From contig JALONL010000007.1 in assembly GCA_025454955.1 (NCBI GenBank), positions 5,001-69,000 on the forward strand: 64,000 bases of DNA, read 5' to 3'. Source of the DNA: Bacteroidia bacterium (lineage in GTDB: Bacteria; Bacteroidota; Bacteroidia; Palsa-965). A program made the translations under genes and the position numbers. Shown here in pieces: positions 1 to 9,833 of this stretch (position 1 is its first letter; each line of letters opens with the position of its first letter). The notes under the pieces are model-generated. The model saw only the letters and a program-made list of their open reading frames with translations. It was not told where the DNA came from and did not search any database.

Positions 1-74
1 TGCCACACTATTTCTACCTCAAAAAGAGATATAATACTGATTTACAGCGCATTTAATTTTAACACCATTTTGGC

Positions 75-785
75 TTAAGGTGTACTTAATGCTACAGGAA
101 GTACTTTTCCATTAAAAAACCGGTGTCCGTTTATGGCAAACCATCCTACCCATTGGGCCATTTCTGCGGCAGTTACCGGTGCTTTGTAGCCCGGGAAGGC
201 TGTTTCGAGCATTTCGGTTTGGGCGGCTCCGAGGGCGAGACAGTTTACACGAATGTTTTTTTCCTTTAATTCCTCGGCCAGCAGTTCAGAGAGGTTGGCC
301 AGGGCGGCTTTGGATGAACTGTAGGCTGCAAGCCCGGGAAACTTGGCACTGCCCTGTACGCCGCCCATGCTGCTTATGTTTACTATATGTGAGGGGGCGG
401 GAGCCGCACTTAACATGGGCAGCAGCATTTGTATGAGACGGAAGGGGCCAAATACATTTACCTCATATATATATTGCAACTCGCCGAGGGTAATTTCGGG
501 AAAGGGTTTATTGATGAGGGCGCCGGCGTTATTTACGAGTACATCGAGGTGCGGGATGATGCTTTGGAGACGGTCGGTGAAATTATCTCCGGCATTATTC
601 CCGGAAAGGTCAAGCGGGAGTGTATGGATGGCGGCACCGGGGTGGTGTTCGGCGATGGTGGTGGCAAGGCGGCGGAGTTCGGTGATGTTGCGGGAGGCGG
701 CAATAACCGTATGTCCCTGCTCTGCCAGTTGAGTAACAAGTTGTGCGCCTATGCCTCTGCTGGCTCCGGTAACGAGTATGTTCAT
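75..785 (-). CDS. SDR family NAD(P)-dependent oxidoreductase
   Basis: A 236-residue classical short-chain dehydrogenase/reductase, expected to be a cytosolic NAD(P)H-dependent carbonyl/alcohol oxidoreductase. The Rossmann motif TGASRGIG lies at residues 6-13. NNAG follows in the middle, then the catalytic Ser of NISSMGG and the YSSSK pair. The frame stays open 27 codons further upstream, but those residues look non-coding, and MNILVTG is the normal family N-terminus, so the ATG at 785 was chosen. The length fits the family. The substrate cannot be told from sequence. It is divergent from the next gene and not in an operon. Confidence 0.9.
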   Translation of the reverse strand: MNILVTGASRGIGAQLVTQLAEQGHTVIAASRNITELRRLATTIAEHHPGAAIHTLPLDLSGNNAGDNFTDRLQSIIPHLDVLVNNAGALINKPFPEITLGELQYIYEVNVFGPFRLIQMLLPMLSAAPAPSHIVNISSMGGVQGSAKFPGLAAYSSSKAALANLSELLAEELKEKNIRVNCLALGAAQTEMLETAFPGYKAPVTAAEMAQWVGWFAINGHRFFNGKVLPVALSTP

Positions 786-869
786 GGTATATATAGAATG
801 TTTAGAAGCAACGAAGTTAAAATTACGGCGCACAGGGTTGTAAATTAATCTGCCTTTTAACTGCAACCG

Positions 870-899
870 TTGGTATCTGGCGCGGGCTTTGTATCTTTA
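870..899 (+). promoter_or_regulatory. Bacteroidota-type promoter for the 904 gene
   Basis: TTG at 870-872 is followed after 19 bp by TATCTTTA at 892-899. This matches the Bacteroidota primary-sigma pattern (TTTG-N19-TAnnTTTG) except for the last base. The ATG at 904 is only 4 nt downstream, so the mRNA would have almost no leader. Confidence 0.6.
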
Positions 900-903
900 G
901 GGT

Positions 904-1476
904 ATGAAACGTATGTATTTTTTTCTTGTGCTGCTGTTTGCAGCAGTTGCCCTTCCGCTGAATGCGCAAGACGAGGGAGAAGATGATAATTACCGTCCGC
1001 CTTTTGTAGATAAGCTGGTAGTAGGGGGAAATCTGGGAATACAGTTTGGCAATTTCACATTTCTGGATCTCTCGCCGATGGTGGGATACAAAGTGCTGGA
1101 GCGCGTGCATCTGGGTGTTGGCGGTACTTACCGTTATTACCGCGAGCGTGATCCGCAATCGTCTTCCACCCTGAGGGCGAATATTATGGGGGGCAGTGTG
1201 TGGGGCCGGGGATTTCTGTTTCCGAATTTATTTGCCCATGTGGAATATGAAGGCTTGCGCATGGAAGTAATTGGCGGCACACGACGCAGGGGTATTCTCA
1301 TGAATTACGCACTTGTGGGCGGCGGTTACACCCAGCAGTTTGGGCAGCGGTTATCCACAATGGTTACATTTTTATTTCCTGTGTATAGCCGAAGCACCAT
1401 TCCCAACTATTCGATATACCGAATACCGGTAATCAGGTTTGGGTTTATGTTTGAGTTTGGCGGAATTAACCGGTAA
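904..1476 (+). CDS. predicted outer-membrane beta-barrel protein
   Basis: A 190-residue protein of unknown function. A signal peptide of about 21 residues (a hydrophobic FFLVLLFAAVALPL stretch, then NAQ) precedes a short acidic linker. The rest alternates Gly/aromatic-rich segments typical of a small outer-membrane barrel: GGNLGIQFGNFTF, a Tyr/Arg-rich turn, and a C-terminal strand ending FGFMFEFGG. No enzyme motif is visible. The start is supported by the promoter immediately upstream. It resembles the generic small Bacteroidota porin-like or OmpW-sized barrels, without assignment to a specific family. Confidence 0.75.
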   Translation: MKRMYFFLVLLFAAVALPLNAQDEGEDDNYRPPFVDKLVVGGNLGIQFGNFTFLDLSPMVGYKVLERVHLGVGGTYRYYRERDPQSSSTLRANIMGGSVWGRGFLFPNLFAHVEYEGLRMEVIGGTRRRGILMNYALVGGGYTQQFGQRLSTMVTFLFPVYSRSTIPNYSIYRIPVIRFGFMFEFGGINR

Positions 1477-1546
1477 TTCTTCCGGGATTTTCTTCGGTCT
1501 GTTTTTATTATATTGCTGAACCAAAACCAAAATTCAGCAATTTCCC

Positions 1547-4500
1547 ATGCGTAAGTTTTTGCTTTTGCTGGCATTTATTATGCCGGTTGTTTCCATGCGT
1601 GCCACTGAAGATCAGTTGCCGGTAAATCCATACACTGCTTATTTTAATGAGGCCTACCAGCGCTATCCGAATTTGCCACGCGGTTGTCTGGAAGCTGTGG
1701 CGTTTGTGAATACGCGGTTTCAGCATCTGGATGCTTCGGTGCCTGAAAGCTGCACGGGAATGCCGCGAGCGTGGAGTGTGATGGGATTGATTGAAGATGG
1801 GAAAGGATGGTTTAGGCCTACCTTGCAAATCGTTGCAAAAACATCAGGCTACACAACCGAACAATTAAAAACGGATCCTCGTGTGGCTATTCTGGCTTAT
1901 GCGGCAGCACTTGACAGCATAATCAATCGAGATGCATCGGGGCATAAAATAAGCCAAGATTACTGTTTGCTGAATATGCCATTTTTAAATGAGTTTCCTC
2001 AACAATTTTCAACTTCGGAAATGCATATTGGAGTAGATCCGGTAGAGGCTGCTAACCGGCAGTTTGTGCAGGATATATGGCTTTACGGCTTATACAGTTT
2101 TGTGAGTAATCAGGAGTATGCCCTGTATTACGGGTTTCCGGTCTGGAATCTGGATGCCGCTTCGCTTTTTGGGGACAACTTAACTGTACTTTCCTCCACA
2201 CATATACAGGTAAGCAGAAATAAAGCTCCTACGGGAAATGCCGGAGAATATAAAATCAATCATACTGATGTTAATTCGCGGGGTGCATCTGTTCCAACTG
2301 TTCTCTCGCCCGATTACGGCCCGGCACTCTGGACCCAGGCGGCTTCGTGCAATTTCAGTTCGCGTAACAGTGTGGTTATTTCGGCGGTGACCATCCATAC
2401 GGTGCAGGGCAGCTATGCCGGCTGTATTTCGTGGTTTCAGAATTGTGCGGCGGGTGTGAGTGCGCATTACGTGGTGCGTTCGAGCGACGGGCAGGTGACG
2501 CAGATGGTACTTGAAGCACAGAAGGCCTGGCACGTAGGCACCGAAAATCCCTACACTGTGGGCATTGAGCACGAAGGCTATGTAACCAATCCGGCGTGGT
2601 ACACCACTGCCATGTATCAGTCGTCTGCCGATCTTACGCGGGATATTTGTGTGGACAATAACATAAACCCGATGCGCACCGGTTTCTGGCCCTGGCTGGC
2701 GACTACTTATTACAACCAGTCGTCGATTCCGGGCAATTGTACGCGGGTGAAAGGTCACCAGCATTTTCCCAACCAGACGCACAGCGATCCGGGCGTAAAC
2801 TGGAACTGGAACCGGTACTATCAACTCATCAACAACACGCTTCCCGCCGCCACGGTTTACAGCACTGCCACCGGAAATTTTTACGATTCGGGCGGACAAA
2901 GCAGCAATTACGGCGACGATGAGCGGCTGATCTGGCGTATTGCTCCGGCAAATGCCACTTCGGTTACACTCAATTTTACTTCGTTTGCGGTGGAAAATAC
3001 GTGGGACTATCTGTATATCTACGACGGTAATTCCACTTCCGCACCACTAATAGGAAGTTATACGGGCAGCAACAGTCCCGGCACCATTACATCGAGCGGC
3101 GGAAGTATTACGCTTGAGTTCCGCTCTGACTGTGCCACCAACGGCAGCGGCTGGACAGCTTCGTGGACAAGTACTTTAAATACTCCGAATGCCGACAATG
3201 TGGCTCCCACTACAAGTGTGGCAGTAAGCGGCAACTGGCAAACAGCAAATTTCGGTGCTTCGTTTACCGAGTCGGATAATGCAGGTGGCAGCGGATTAGA
3301 GAAAAGTTTTTATCAGATTATAGACTTTGACGGTACCGACTGGCGCGCCAATGCCTCACGCGGATTTTTCAGCGACAATTTTGACCAGACTGCCATTCAT
3401 CCCGAATGGACTGCCGTTACAGGTATCTGGGGCATTAACAATGCGGTGCTCGAACAGAGTGATGAGAATTCGGGTAACACCAACATTTACGCAAGCCTCA
3501 CCCAAAATCTTTCCAACAAATACCTTTATCACTGGGCAGGAAAAATTGACGGAACGGGAAATAACCGCCGTGCGGGTTTTCACTTTTTCTGCGACAGTGC
3601 ATCGCTTACGAACCGGGGTAATTCTTATTTCGTGTGGTTCAGGGTTGACCAGAGTGTGTGTGAATTTTATGAGGTGGTGAATGATGTGTTTACGCTGCGA
3701 AACTCGGTAAGCATGACTACCGTGGCGGGGCAATGGTATGACTGGAAAGTGATTTATGACCGCATTACCGGAAAAATTGAAGTATATCAAAACAATATAT
3801 ACATCGGCAGCTGGACTGATACCACGCCATTGGCCAATGGCAATGCGGTTTCGTTCAGAAGCGGGAACTGCAACTGGCAGGTGAATAATTTTAAAGTATA
3901 TCGTTCGCGTTTCAGCAACCAGCCGGTAACGGTGAGTGTGGGCAACTGTGCTTCGTGTGAGCTGCGTTATCAGAATACCAATCCGCTTACACCGGCGGGT
4001 CGCATCAAGTCGATTGTGCGTGATTCAGCCAACAATCTTTCGGGCATTGCCTATCAGGATGTGAATGTGGACTGGACATCGCCGCTGCCTGTGGATACGG
4101 TGAATGATGGTACCGGCGCTGATATCGACCTTTCGCTTTCGGCCACTACGCTTGCCGGTAACTGGTCGTTGTCGTCTGATCCGCATTCGGGGCTTGCCTC
4201 CTACTCTTATGCTTTTGGCACAAGTCCTGGTGATTCGGATGTGGTGAACTGGACGCTGAACTGGGGTTTCGATACTGTGGCATTGACGAATTTATCGCTG
4301 GTTACCAATCAATGGTATTACCTGAGTGTGCGTGCCGAAAATGGTGCGGGATTGCGCAGTACCACTACCGTGAGCGATGGTGTACTGGTTGATCTTACTA
4401 CCGGGTTTGCGGTAACGCAGGGAGGTTTGGCGTTGAGTGTTTATCCCAATCCTGTTTCGGCAGGAAGTATGATTGAGATAAAGGCTGAAACGGCGGGGAA

Positions 4501-4687
4501 TGCGGTTATTCGCGTTACAGATGCTTCGGGGCGAATAGTGGAGGAGCGGCAAAGGTATTTGAGTGCGGATGTAAATCGTTTTCCGCTGCAGTCGCTTCTT
4601 TCTTTGGAAGCGAGAGGGGTTTATATGATTAGTGTAATGTGCGGGGAGAAAATGATCGTGCTGCCTGTTTTGATCGGGCAGAGATAA
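1547..4687 (+). CDS. secreted N-acetylmuramoyl-L-alanine amidase with lysozyme-like, CUB and T9SS sorting domains
   Basis: A 1046-residue exported peptidoglycan hydrolase. After the signal peptide (1-19), residues 30-150 resemble a lysozyme/transglycosylase-like helical domain. An Amidase_2 (AmpD/PGRP-type) domain spans about 275-430. Candidate zinc ligands are H284 (in VTIHT) and H404, with D414 in GHQHFPNQTHSDPG. E341 in GIEHEGY is a candidate catalytic residue. A CUB domain (about 437-543) follows, with its YLYIYDGNS strand, then a beta-sandwich region with a concanavalin-like part. The type A T9SS C-terminal domain starts at LSVYPNPV. Family knowledge predicts cleavage of the amide between MurNAc and L-Ala. 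Surface delivery by T9SS suggests it acts on foreign cell walls or on the cell's own envelope from outside. It is followed by a strong terminator. Confidence 0.9.
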   Translation: MRKFLLLLAFIMPVVSMRATEDQLPVNPYTAYFNEAYQRYPNLPRGCLEAVAFVNTRFQHLDASVPESCTGMPRAWSVMGLIEDGKGWFRPTLQIVAKTSGYTTEQLKTDPRVAILAYAAALDSIINRDASGHKISQDYCLLNMPFLNEFPQQFSTSEMHIGVDPVEAANRQFVQDIWLYGLYSFVSNQEYALYYGFPVWNLDAASLFGDNLTVLSSTHIQVSRNKAPTGNAGEYKINHTDVNSRGASVPTVLSPDYGPALWTQAASCNFSSRNSVVISAVTIHTVQGSYAGCISWFQNCAAGVSAHYVVRSSDGQVTQMVLEAQKAWHVGTENPYTVGIEHEGYVTNPAWYTTAMYQSSADLTRDICVDNNINPMRTGFWPWLATTYYNQSSIPGNCTRVKGHQHFPNQTHSDPGVNWNWNRYYQLINNTLPAATVYSTATGNFYDSGGQSSNYGDDERLIWRIAPANATSVTLNFTSFAVENTWDYLYIYDGNSTSAPLIGSYTGSNSPGTITSSGGSITLEFRSDCATNGSGWTASWTSTLNTPNADNVAPTTSVAVSGNWQTANFGASFTESDNAGGSGLEKSFYQIIDFDGTDWRANASRGFFSDNFDQTAIHPEWTAVTGIWGINNAVLEQSDENSGNTNIYASLTQNLSNKYLYHWAGKIDGTGNNRRAGFHFFCDSASLTNRGNSYFVWFRVDQSVCEFYEVVNDVFTLRNSVSMTTVAGQWYDWKVIYDRITGKIEVYQNNIYIGSWTDTTPLANGNAVSFRSGNCNWQVNNFKVYRSRFSNQPVTVSVGNCASCELRYQNTNPLTPAGRIKSIVRDSANNLSGIAYQDVNVDWTSPLPVDTVNDGTGADIDLSLSATTLAGNWSLSSDPHSGLASYSYAFGTSPGDSDVVNWTLNWGFDTVALTNLSLVTNQWYYLSVRAENGAGLRSTTTVSDGVLVDLTTGFAVTQGGLALSVYPNPVSAGSMIEIKAETAGNAVIRVTDASGRIVEERQRYLSADVNRFPLQSLLSLEARGVYMISVMCGEKMIVLPVLIGQR

Positions 4688-4724
4688 TCTGAAAATGTTT
4701 TTCCTGAAATTTCTGAGGGGATGA

Positions 4725-4772
4725 TTTCGCTTGGATGAAACAAGTCTGGAGATTTGTTTCATCCAAGCGAAA
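4725..4772 (+). terminator. 19-bp perfect hairpin after the amidase gene
   Basis: Perfect inverted arms at 4725-4743 and 4754-4772 (TTTCGCTTGGATGAAACAA and its complement) lie 38 bp past the amidase stop. They are followed by AAGTTT and preceded by ATGA. The site probably serves as a bidirectional terminator between two convergent T9SS genes. Confidence 0.65.
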
Positions 4773-4803
4773 AGTTTATCGCGTTTGGCGATTGAAATTT
4801 TTC

Positions 4804-4832
4804 TCAGCTTCGACTTCGCTCAGCTTCGCCGC
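4804..4832. repeat. short dispersed repeat (cttcgacttcgctcag type)
   Basis: This stretch reads as the reverse complement of the CTGAGCGAAGTCGAAG words that fill the repeat at 32.36-32.54 kb. It sits between the terminator and the convergent gene end. Such words are commonly dispersed in Bacteroidota intergenic regions. Confidence 0.5.
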
Positions 4833-4835
4833 TTT

Positions 4836-7800
4836 TTATTGCTGGCGGAGCAGCATTACTTTGGCGGTTTTCACCACCTCGTTGCCGATGGTGATTTGCA
4901 CGATGTAAATGCCTTCGGCCTGAGTGCTCATGTTTATGGCAGCGATGCCCGAAGCGGGAGCTTGTTGCTCGGCTACTATGCGGCCGCTGCGGTCGTACAC
5001 AAGGATGCGGGCTTCGTCATTGAGCGGAGTGTTGAAGTTGACCAGAATGGCTCCGGGCGCATTCATGAACTGAATGGTGCCTGCGGTGGTTTCGGTGATT
5101 CCGGTGGGATCATATACGTGCAGCATCATCGACACCGAATCGGTGCAGGTGCCGGCTGCGGCGGTGAGTGTAACAGTGTAATCGCCGGTTTGGTAGTAGT
5201 AGTAAACCGGGTTTGATTGTGTGGACTGGCCGCCGTCGCCAAAGTTCCAGAGGTACGATGTGGCTCCGGTGGTGAAGTTTGACGTAACCAGTGCGTAGGT
5301 GATTTCGAGTGTATCGGTATTGAGTGAGAATGCGGGCTGCACGTTGTAGAGTGCAGGTACGTTTATCTGCTGCGAGGTTACACAGCCGTTTGCATCAGTA
5401 ATTTGCAGGGTGTAGCTACCGGCGGCTATTGTGGTGAGCGAATCGAGTTGTGAGCCGTCGGGCCAGAGAAGCTGGTAGGGGCCATTTCCGCCTGCAATTT
5501 GCGTGATGCGGATGCTTCCGTCGGCGGTGTTGCTGCAGGTGGCGGGAGTGATCTGGCTGAGCGGCATTACGGGCAGCGGGCCGTTTACGTGGATAGTGTC
5601 TTCGCGGTAGCCGCAGAGTCCGCTGTTTCCGCTTACCTGCACGGTGTAAATGCCGGCGGCAATGTTGTGCAGTGTATCGGCTCCGGTGATGCCGGTGTGG
5701 GTGGCAATGACGTTGTTTTGTGCGTCGAGCCAAGTGTAATTCCAGGGGCCGTTTCCGGTGCCTTTGGCAATGGCTTTTCCGTTGGCGGCAGTTCCGCAGG
5801 TGGCTGCCAGTGACGATTTATCGAGTGCCACGCCGGTGTGCAGCACAAAGCGCGGATGCTCTGTGGTGTCGGCAATGGTAAAGGTGTAGCTGTTTGTGGT
5901 TTGCAGGTTGGTGAGTGTGCCGGTGAGCAGGTCTTCGAGAATGATGCACGCGCTGTTGGGCATGGTCCAAAGCGTATCGCGCGAGATGGTGTACTGGCCG
6001 GTTACGCCTACTTTGAGGCGCACAGGTATTGACACATCGCTGCCGAGCGGAGCCATTGAGTTTACAGAAGCATCCATCGAGTCGTTGATGAGCGACGAGA
6101 ACACAGGCATAAGCGTATCGCTGCTGGGGAGTTTCCAGGCATCGTAGTCGGCATCAAAGCCATCGGTGGCACCGGCGTAGAAACGTATAATCAGTTCGTC
6201 GTTGCGCACATTGCCATCGGTAACTGAGAGGCGCATGAGTCCGTTGGGAGCAGTGGCCGAATTCATTCGCATAAAAGCCGCATCGGTGGCCGATTTTACA
6301 CTCTCGGTCATGCCCAGCGTGGGCGAAGGAGCAATGGCGTGTACCCAGAATGCCTGCGTGGAAGGAATATTGGCAGTGCCGCCATTGGTGCCAATTCCGC
6401 TTACATAAGTGGCGTACTGGTTAAGCGTAGGATTCCACACATAAATAGCGGCTTCAATTCCTGTGCGTGTCCATCCCGCATTATCCCAGTTTATGGACGA
6501 AGGATAAGGATTGGGCACCATATTCCATCCATCCTGCAAATAACCGGCCGATGGTGTGTAGGTTAGCGGAATGGTGCGGTTGAATTTATTGGGCGGCCCA
6601 TCCACATCTACAGTTACGGCAAGCGGCCCCACATATACATAGTAACCCCGGTTAGTTAAAATAGGATCGTTTGAATTCGCCGGAGGCGCATAACCAATTT
6701 CTTTGGGGCCGGCCTGTGTTTCATCGTAGGGAGCAATGGAGTAAAATCCGTTCAGGTTGGGATAATCAGAACCGGGGAAGCCGGCAGTAATGAGGTCGTC
6801 GTCCCAGCTTTCGAAGGTTTGTCCGCTCACGGCAGTTGACATTTGCCGCCAGTTTGTGGGGCCCTGATAAATGTGGCGTTGCATGATGATATTGCCGGTA
6901 ATATCACCGCCGGTAATGGCCGCAATGCGGGCAGTGCCTTGTGTGTTTGACACAAGTGTAAAAGCGAATCCGGTAGTGGTAAACATACCGCTGTTGAGTG
7001 TAAGTGTGCCGAGCAGGTTTTCGGCAGCGGCAAGATTAACTCCGGCGGTGTTTTGAATAGTGAGGTTCCTGAAATTGGTAATGGCCGCACCGCCTATGGT
7101 TTGTGTGACAGTTCCGTTGCAGAGCACAGTGCCAGCGGTTTGTCCGTTGTAGCTTCCTGCATTGCTCCAGTTTCCGCGAATGGCAATGCGGTAACCGGGC
7201 GTTCCGGCATCGAGTGTGGATACTGTAAAGATGTTGAGGTTGTTGCAGCCAAAATTGCTGAGCATGGTTTTTACACCGGCATTGGTGAAGGTGATGTTGT
7301 TGAAATTTTCATCGCCCAGCGTGCGCGAAATTGTTTGTGCAGCAGTTCCGCTGAAAGTGGTGGTATTTGTGCCGGGCTGGTAGGTGCCGCCGGTATTTAC
7401 CCAGTTTCCGCCAAGTTCCACGTTCTGGTTGTTGGCATTGAATGTACCCGAAGCCAGCGTAATATCTCTGATTACGCGCAGCGGATCGTTAATGATGCGT
7501 GCCGTGGCGTTGGGGCTGTTTACCAGAAGATTTCCTACCGGTGCCACCGTGCGGATATTCATTGTTTGCGTGGCGGGTGTGGTAGCGTCACCAATCTGCA
7601 ACACGCCGCCGGTAACGTTTGAAATAACCACACCGGCTCCGTTAAAACCAAGATCGCTGGTGCCCGTGCCGCCTTCGCGCCTGATTACAATAGTGCCGCC
7701 GGTTTGGGTAAACTGCGAGCCCACCACATCCATCATAATGGGCCAACTGGTGGTGGAGGTGGAGCCAACTGTGGGTACATTAATTTGTCCGCCCGAAATA

Positions 7801-9665
7801 TTCAGCCTCACCAGCGAAGTGGAATTGATACGATCCAAACGCCCGGCAATATTGAGTGTGCCGCCTGAAACAGTTACCAGGCCGCCATAAGAAACTATGT
7901 TTTGATTGGCATTGTTTCCCACATTCATCACCCCGGCAGTTACGCGAAGTTCGCCATAGAGGTTAATGTTTCCTCCGGTGGTAGACACATTGGCAAAACC
8001 GCTGTTAATCCACAAACGGGCATTGCGCGGAATGTCGGCGGTGGTGTTAAACGGCACCGCGCTGAACGGTCCGGTAACCGAGAGACGCAGCGTACCCTGC
8101 ACAAGTGTGAGGAATCCGTTTGCGGCGTTGAATGTGCTGGTGGCAATATCTACAGTGCGGTTGGTGTTGTCGAGTTTGCTTACGGTGATGCGGTTGAAAA
8201 TGTTGGTGGTACCTACGCCGTTTACGATCTGGCTGGCGTATGGGTTATCGAAAGTCACATCGCAGAGTGAAGTGCCTGTGGGTGCGAGATTGAGTATGCC
8301 TCCGTTTGAAATATTTCCGTTTACAAAAAGCTGGTGAGTGGTGAGTGAGGCAGTATTTACTGTAAATGTGCCGTTGTTACGAATGTTAATGGTTCCGCCA
8401 ACGTCGAGTGTGCGGGATGTATTGTTGTTGCCAAAGCGCAGTACGCCGCTTGCGCCCTGCCCTACCTGCAGGTTGTTGCAGGCGGCGTTTGTGTTAATGG
8501 TTACGGTGTGTGTGTTGGCAATAATCACATTATCGGCCGGGCCGGGCACGGTGCCGATGTTCCAGGTGCTTCCGGTATTCCAGTTGCCCGATTGTACGGA
8601 GATGAAGGTGGTTCCTCCGGTGGTGGCCTGTGTGCCTGTAAGCGGTGTGCTCAACGCGCCTTCGGTTACGGCATATACGCGCCAGTAGTACGTGGTGGCT
8701 GCGTAAAGCGAAGTGATGGTGGCGGTAGTGGCGTTGGCGGCAGTCTGGGTTTCGAAATCGTAGTCGATGCCGTCGGTTGAGCTGTAAATTACGTAGCCTA
8801 CCTCGTTGGTGGCCCAGTTTGGCCAGGTGAGGGTCATCTGGCTGGAGGTGATTGCTGAAAAGGCAAGTGTTCCGGCCGGGTTGGCAGGCACAGGAGGGAG
8901 AAAGTTGATGCGCGAGTTGTTGGCCGGCATGGCCGAGAGGTTATTCTGCGGCGTGTTGGTGAAAGTGGCTGTATTGGCCGTTTGCTGGGTGCGCAACTGG
9001 GCTGCGGTGGGAATAAAGCTCAGTGTTGCGGCATTCATGCCTACGGTGTAGGAGAAGTTGGCAGTGCCCTGCGTCATGGTGCCGTACACATACTGAATCT
9101 GGCCGGTGCTTTCGTAGAGTTTTAGCTGGTAGTTGAGATTGGGACTTGTGTTGAGGTAAATGGCCATGTTAAACCACTCTACGGTGAGCACGCGGTTGGG
9201 CGCAGTACCGGTAACCATGTAGCGGATGCTTAATCCGAGCGGATCGCTTCCGCCCTGAGTGGTCTGGTCGTCATAGAAAACAGCTAATGCATTTGTAGTT
9301 CCGCCGGAGAGCGAAAATTGTCCGTTAAAATATCCGTAAGGCCCGGTGGTGGGGCCGCCATCGGCGGTGGTGGCTGAAAAATCGATATAGCCGTTGGTTG
9401 ATACACTGAGTTCGGTGTAGCGGATTCCATTGTACCAGAAATCGAATCCAATGGGAATGGGATTACTTCGGTTGTCATCCTGCTGAAAACCACCCGAATA
9501 CCGCCAACTGTTGCAGGGCAACGCTATTGCATTAATGGGCGAAAAGATGATTCCTGTATTCCGGGTAACCGAATAATTGGCCAGGCTCTGGCCCTTAATT
9601 GTAAGCGCGCTGATTAATAGTATCAGCAGAATCAGGGCGTTACGATATTTTAAAGACGGGATCAT
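4836..9665 (-). CDS. 1609-residue T9SS-exported surface protein (FN3, G8-like beta repeats, PKD)
   Basis: A very large adhesin-like exported protein. The signal peptide spans residues 1-25 (a LILLILLISALTI core). A beta-rich N-terminal domain extends to about 260. One fibronectin type III module (about 268-350) contains the TYYWRVYAVTEG signature. Then come several hundred residues of Gly/Asn/Thr-rich beta-solenoid-like sequence starting SGNWNTGSTWNIG, which resembles G8/filamentous repeats. Further on are two SprB-like short repeats (about 1310-1450), a PKD domain with SYLWNFGDGGQSTQSNPVY, and a type A T9SS sorting domain ending in KVMLLRQQ. No catalytic motif is visible. It is convergent with the amidase gene and divergent from the next. 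Its role is probably adhesion or surface structure. Confidence 0.9.
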   Translation of the reverse strand: MIPSLKYRNALILLILLISALTIKGQSLANYSVTRNTGIIFSPINAIALPCNSWRYSGGFQQDDNRSNPIPIGFDFWYNGIRYTELSVSTNGYIDFSATTADGGPTTGPYGYFNGQFSLSGGTTNALAVFYDDQTTQGGSDPLGLSIRYMVTGTAPNRVLTVEWFNMAIYLNTSPNLNYQLKLYESTGQIQYVYGTMTQGTANFSYTVGMNAATLSFIPTAAQLRTQQTANTATFTNTPQNNLSAMPANNSRINFLPPVPANPAGTLAFSAITSSQMTLTWPNWATNEVGYVIYSSTDGIDYDFETQTAANATTATITSLYAATTYYWRVYAVTEGALSTPLTGTQATTGGTTFISVQSGNWNTGSTWNIGTVPGPADNVIIANTHTVTINTNAACNNLQVGQGASGVLRFGNNNTSRTLDVGGTINIRNNGTFTVNTASLTTHQLFVNGNISNGGILNLAPTGTSLCDVTFDNPYASQIVNGVGTTNIFNRITVSKLDNTNRTVDIATSTFNAANGFLTLVQGTLRLSVTGPFSAVPFNTTADIPRNARLWINSGFANVSTTGGNINLYGELRVTAGVMNVGNNANQNIVSYGGLVTVSGGTLNIAGRLDRINSTSLVRLNISGGQINVPTVGSTSTTSWPIMMDVVGSQFTQTGGTIVIRREGGTGTSDLGFNGAGVVISNVTGGVLQIGDATTPATQTMNIRTVAPVGNLLVNSPNATARIINDPLRVIRDITLASGTFNANNQNVELGGNWVNTGGTYQPGTNTTTFSGTAAQTISRTLGDENFNNITFTNAGVKTMLSNFGCNNLNIFTVSTLDAGTPGYRIAIRGNWSNAGSYNGQTAGTVLCNGTVTQTIGGAAITNFRNLTIQNTAGVNLAAAENLLGTLTLNSGMFTTTGFAFTLVSNTQGTARIAAITGGDITGNIIMQRHIYQGPTNWRQMSTAVSGQTFESWDDDLITAGFPGSDYPNLNGFYSIAPYDETQAGPKEIGYAPPANSNDPILTNRGYYVYVGPLAVTVDVDGPPNKFNRTIPLTYTPSAGYLQDGWNMVPNPYPSSINWDNAGWTRTGIEAAIYVWNPTLNQYATYVSGIGTNGGTANIPSTQAFWVHAIAPSPTLGMTESVKSATDAAFMRMNSATAPNGLMRLSVTDGNVRNDELIIRFYAGATDGFDADYDAWKLPSSDTLMPVFSSLINDSMDASVNSMAPLGSDVSIPVRLKVGVTGQYTISRDTLWTMPNSACIILEDLLTGTLTNLQTTNSYTFTIADTTEHPRFVLHTGVALDKSSLAATCGTAANGKAIAKGTGNGPWNYTWLDAQNNVIATHTGITGADTLHNIAAGIYTVQVSGNSGLCGYREDTIHVNGPLPVMPLSQITPATCSNTADGSIRITQIAGGNGPYQLLWPDGSQLDSLTTIAAGSYTLQITDANGCVTSQQINVPALYNVQPAFSLNTDTLEITYALVTSNFTTGATSYLWNFGDGGQSTQSNPVYYYYQTGDYTVTLTAAAGTCTDSVSMMLHVYDPTGITETTAGTIQFMNAPGAILVNFNTPLNDEARILVYDRSGRIVAEQQAPASGIAAINMSTQAEGIYIVQITIGNEVVKTAKVMLLRQQ

Positions 9666-9818
9666 GGGATTTTTTTAATATCACCTTAAACGATTGTTTA
9701 CCAACAGGGTTACCGGAGTTCGACAAATGAATATCAGGGGCGATAAACATGCTTTTACGGGGGGTGAATAAATAGCCGGGATTGAACTAAAAATCAGGCA
9801 GTTTGCAGCGGGATAATT

Positions 9819-9826
9819 TATCTTTG
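9819..9826 (+). promoter_or_regulatory. -7 box TATCTTTG, 7 nt before the ATG
   Basis: A perfect TAnnTTTG box at 9819-9826 ends 7 nt before the ATG at 9834. A TTTG at 9802-9805 lies closer than the usual 19 bp spacing, so the -33 element is uncertain. Confidence 0.5.
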
Positions 9827-9833
9827 GGTAGTT

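Noticed and set aside
4292..4762. Minus-strand 156-codon frame at the end of the amidase gene
   Set aside because: Antisense to a well-supported coding region and includes the terminator hairpin.
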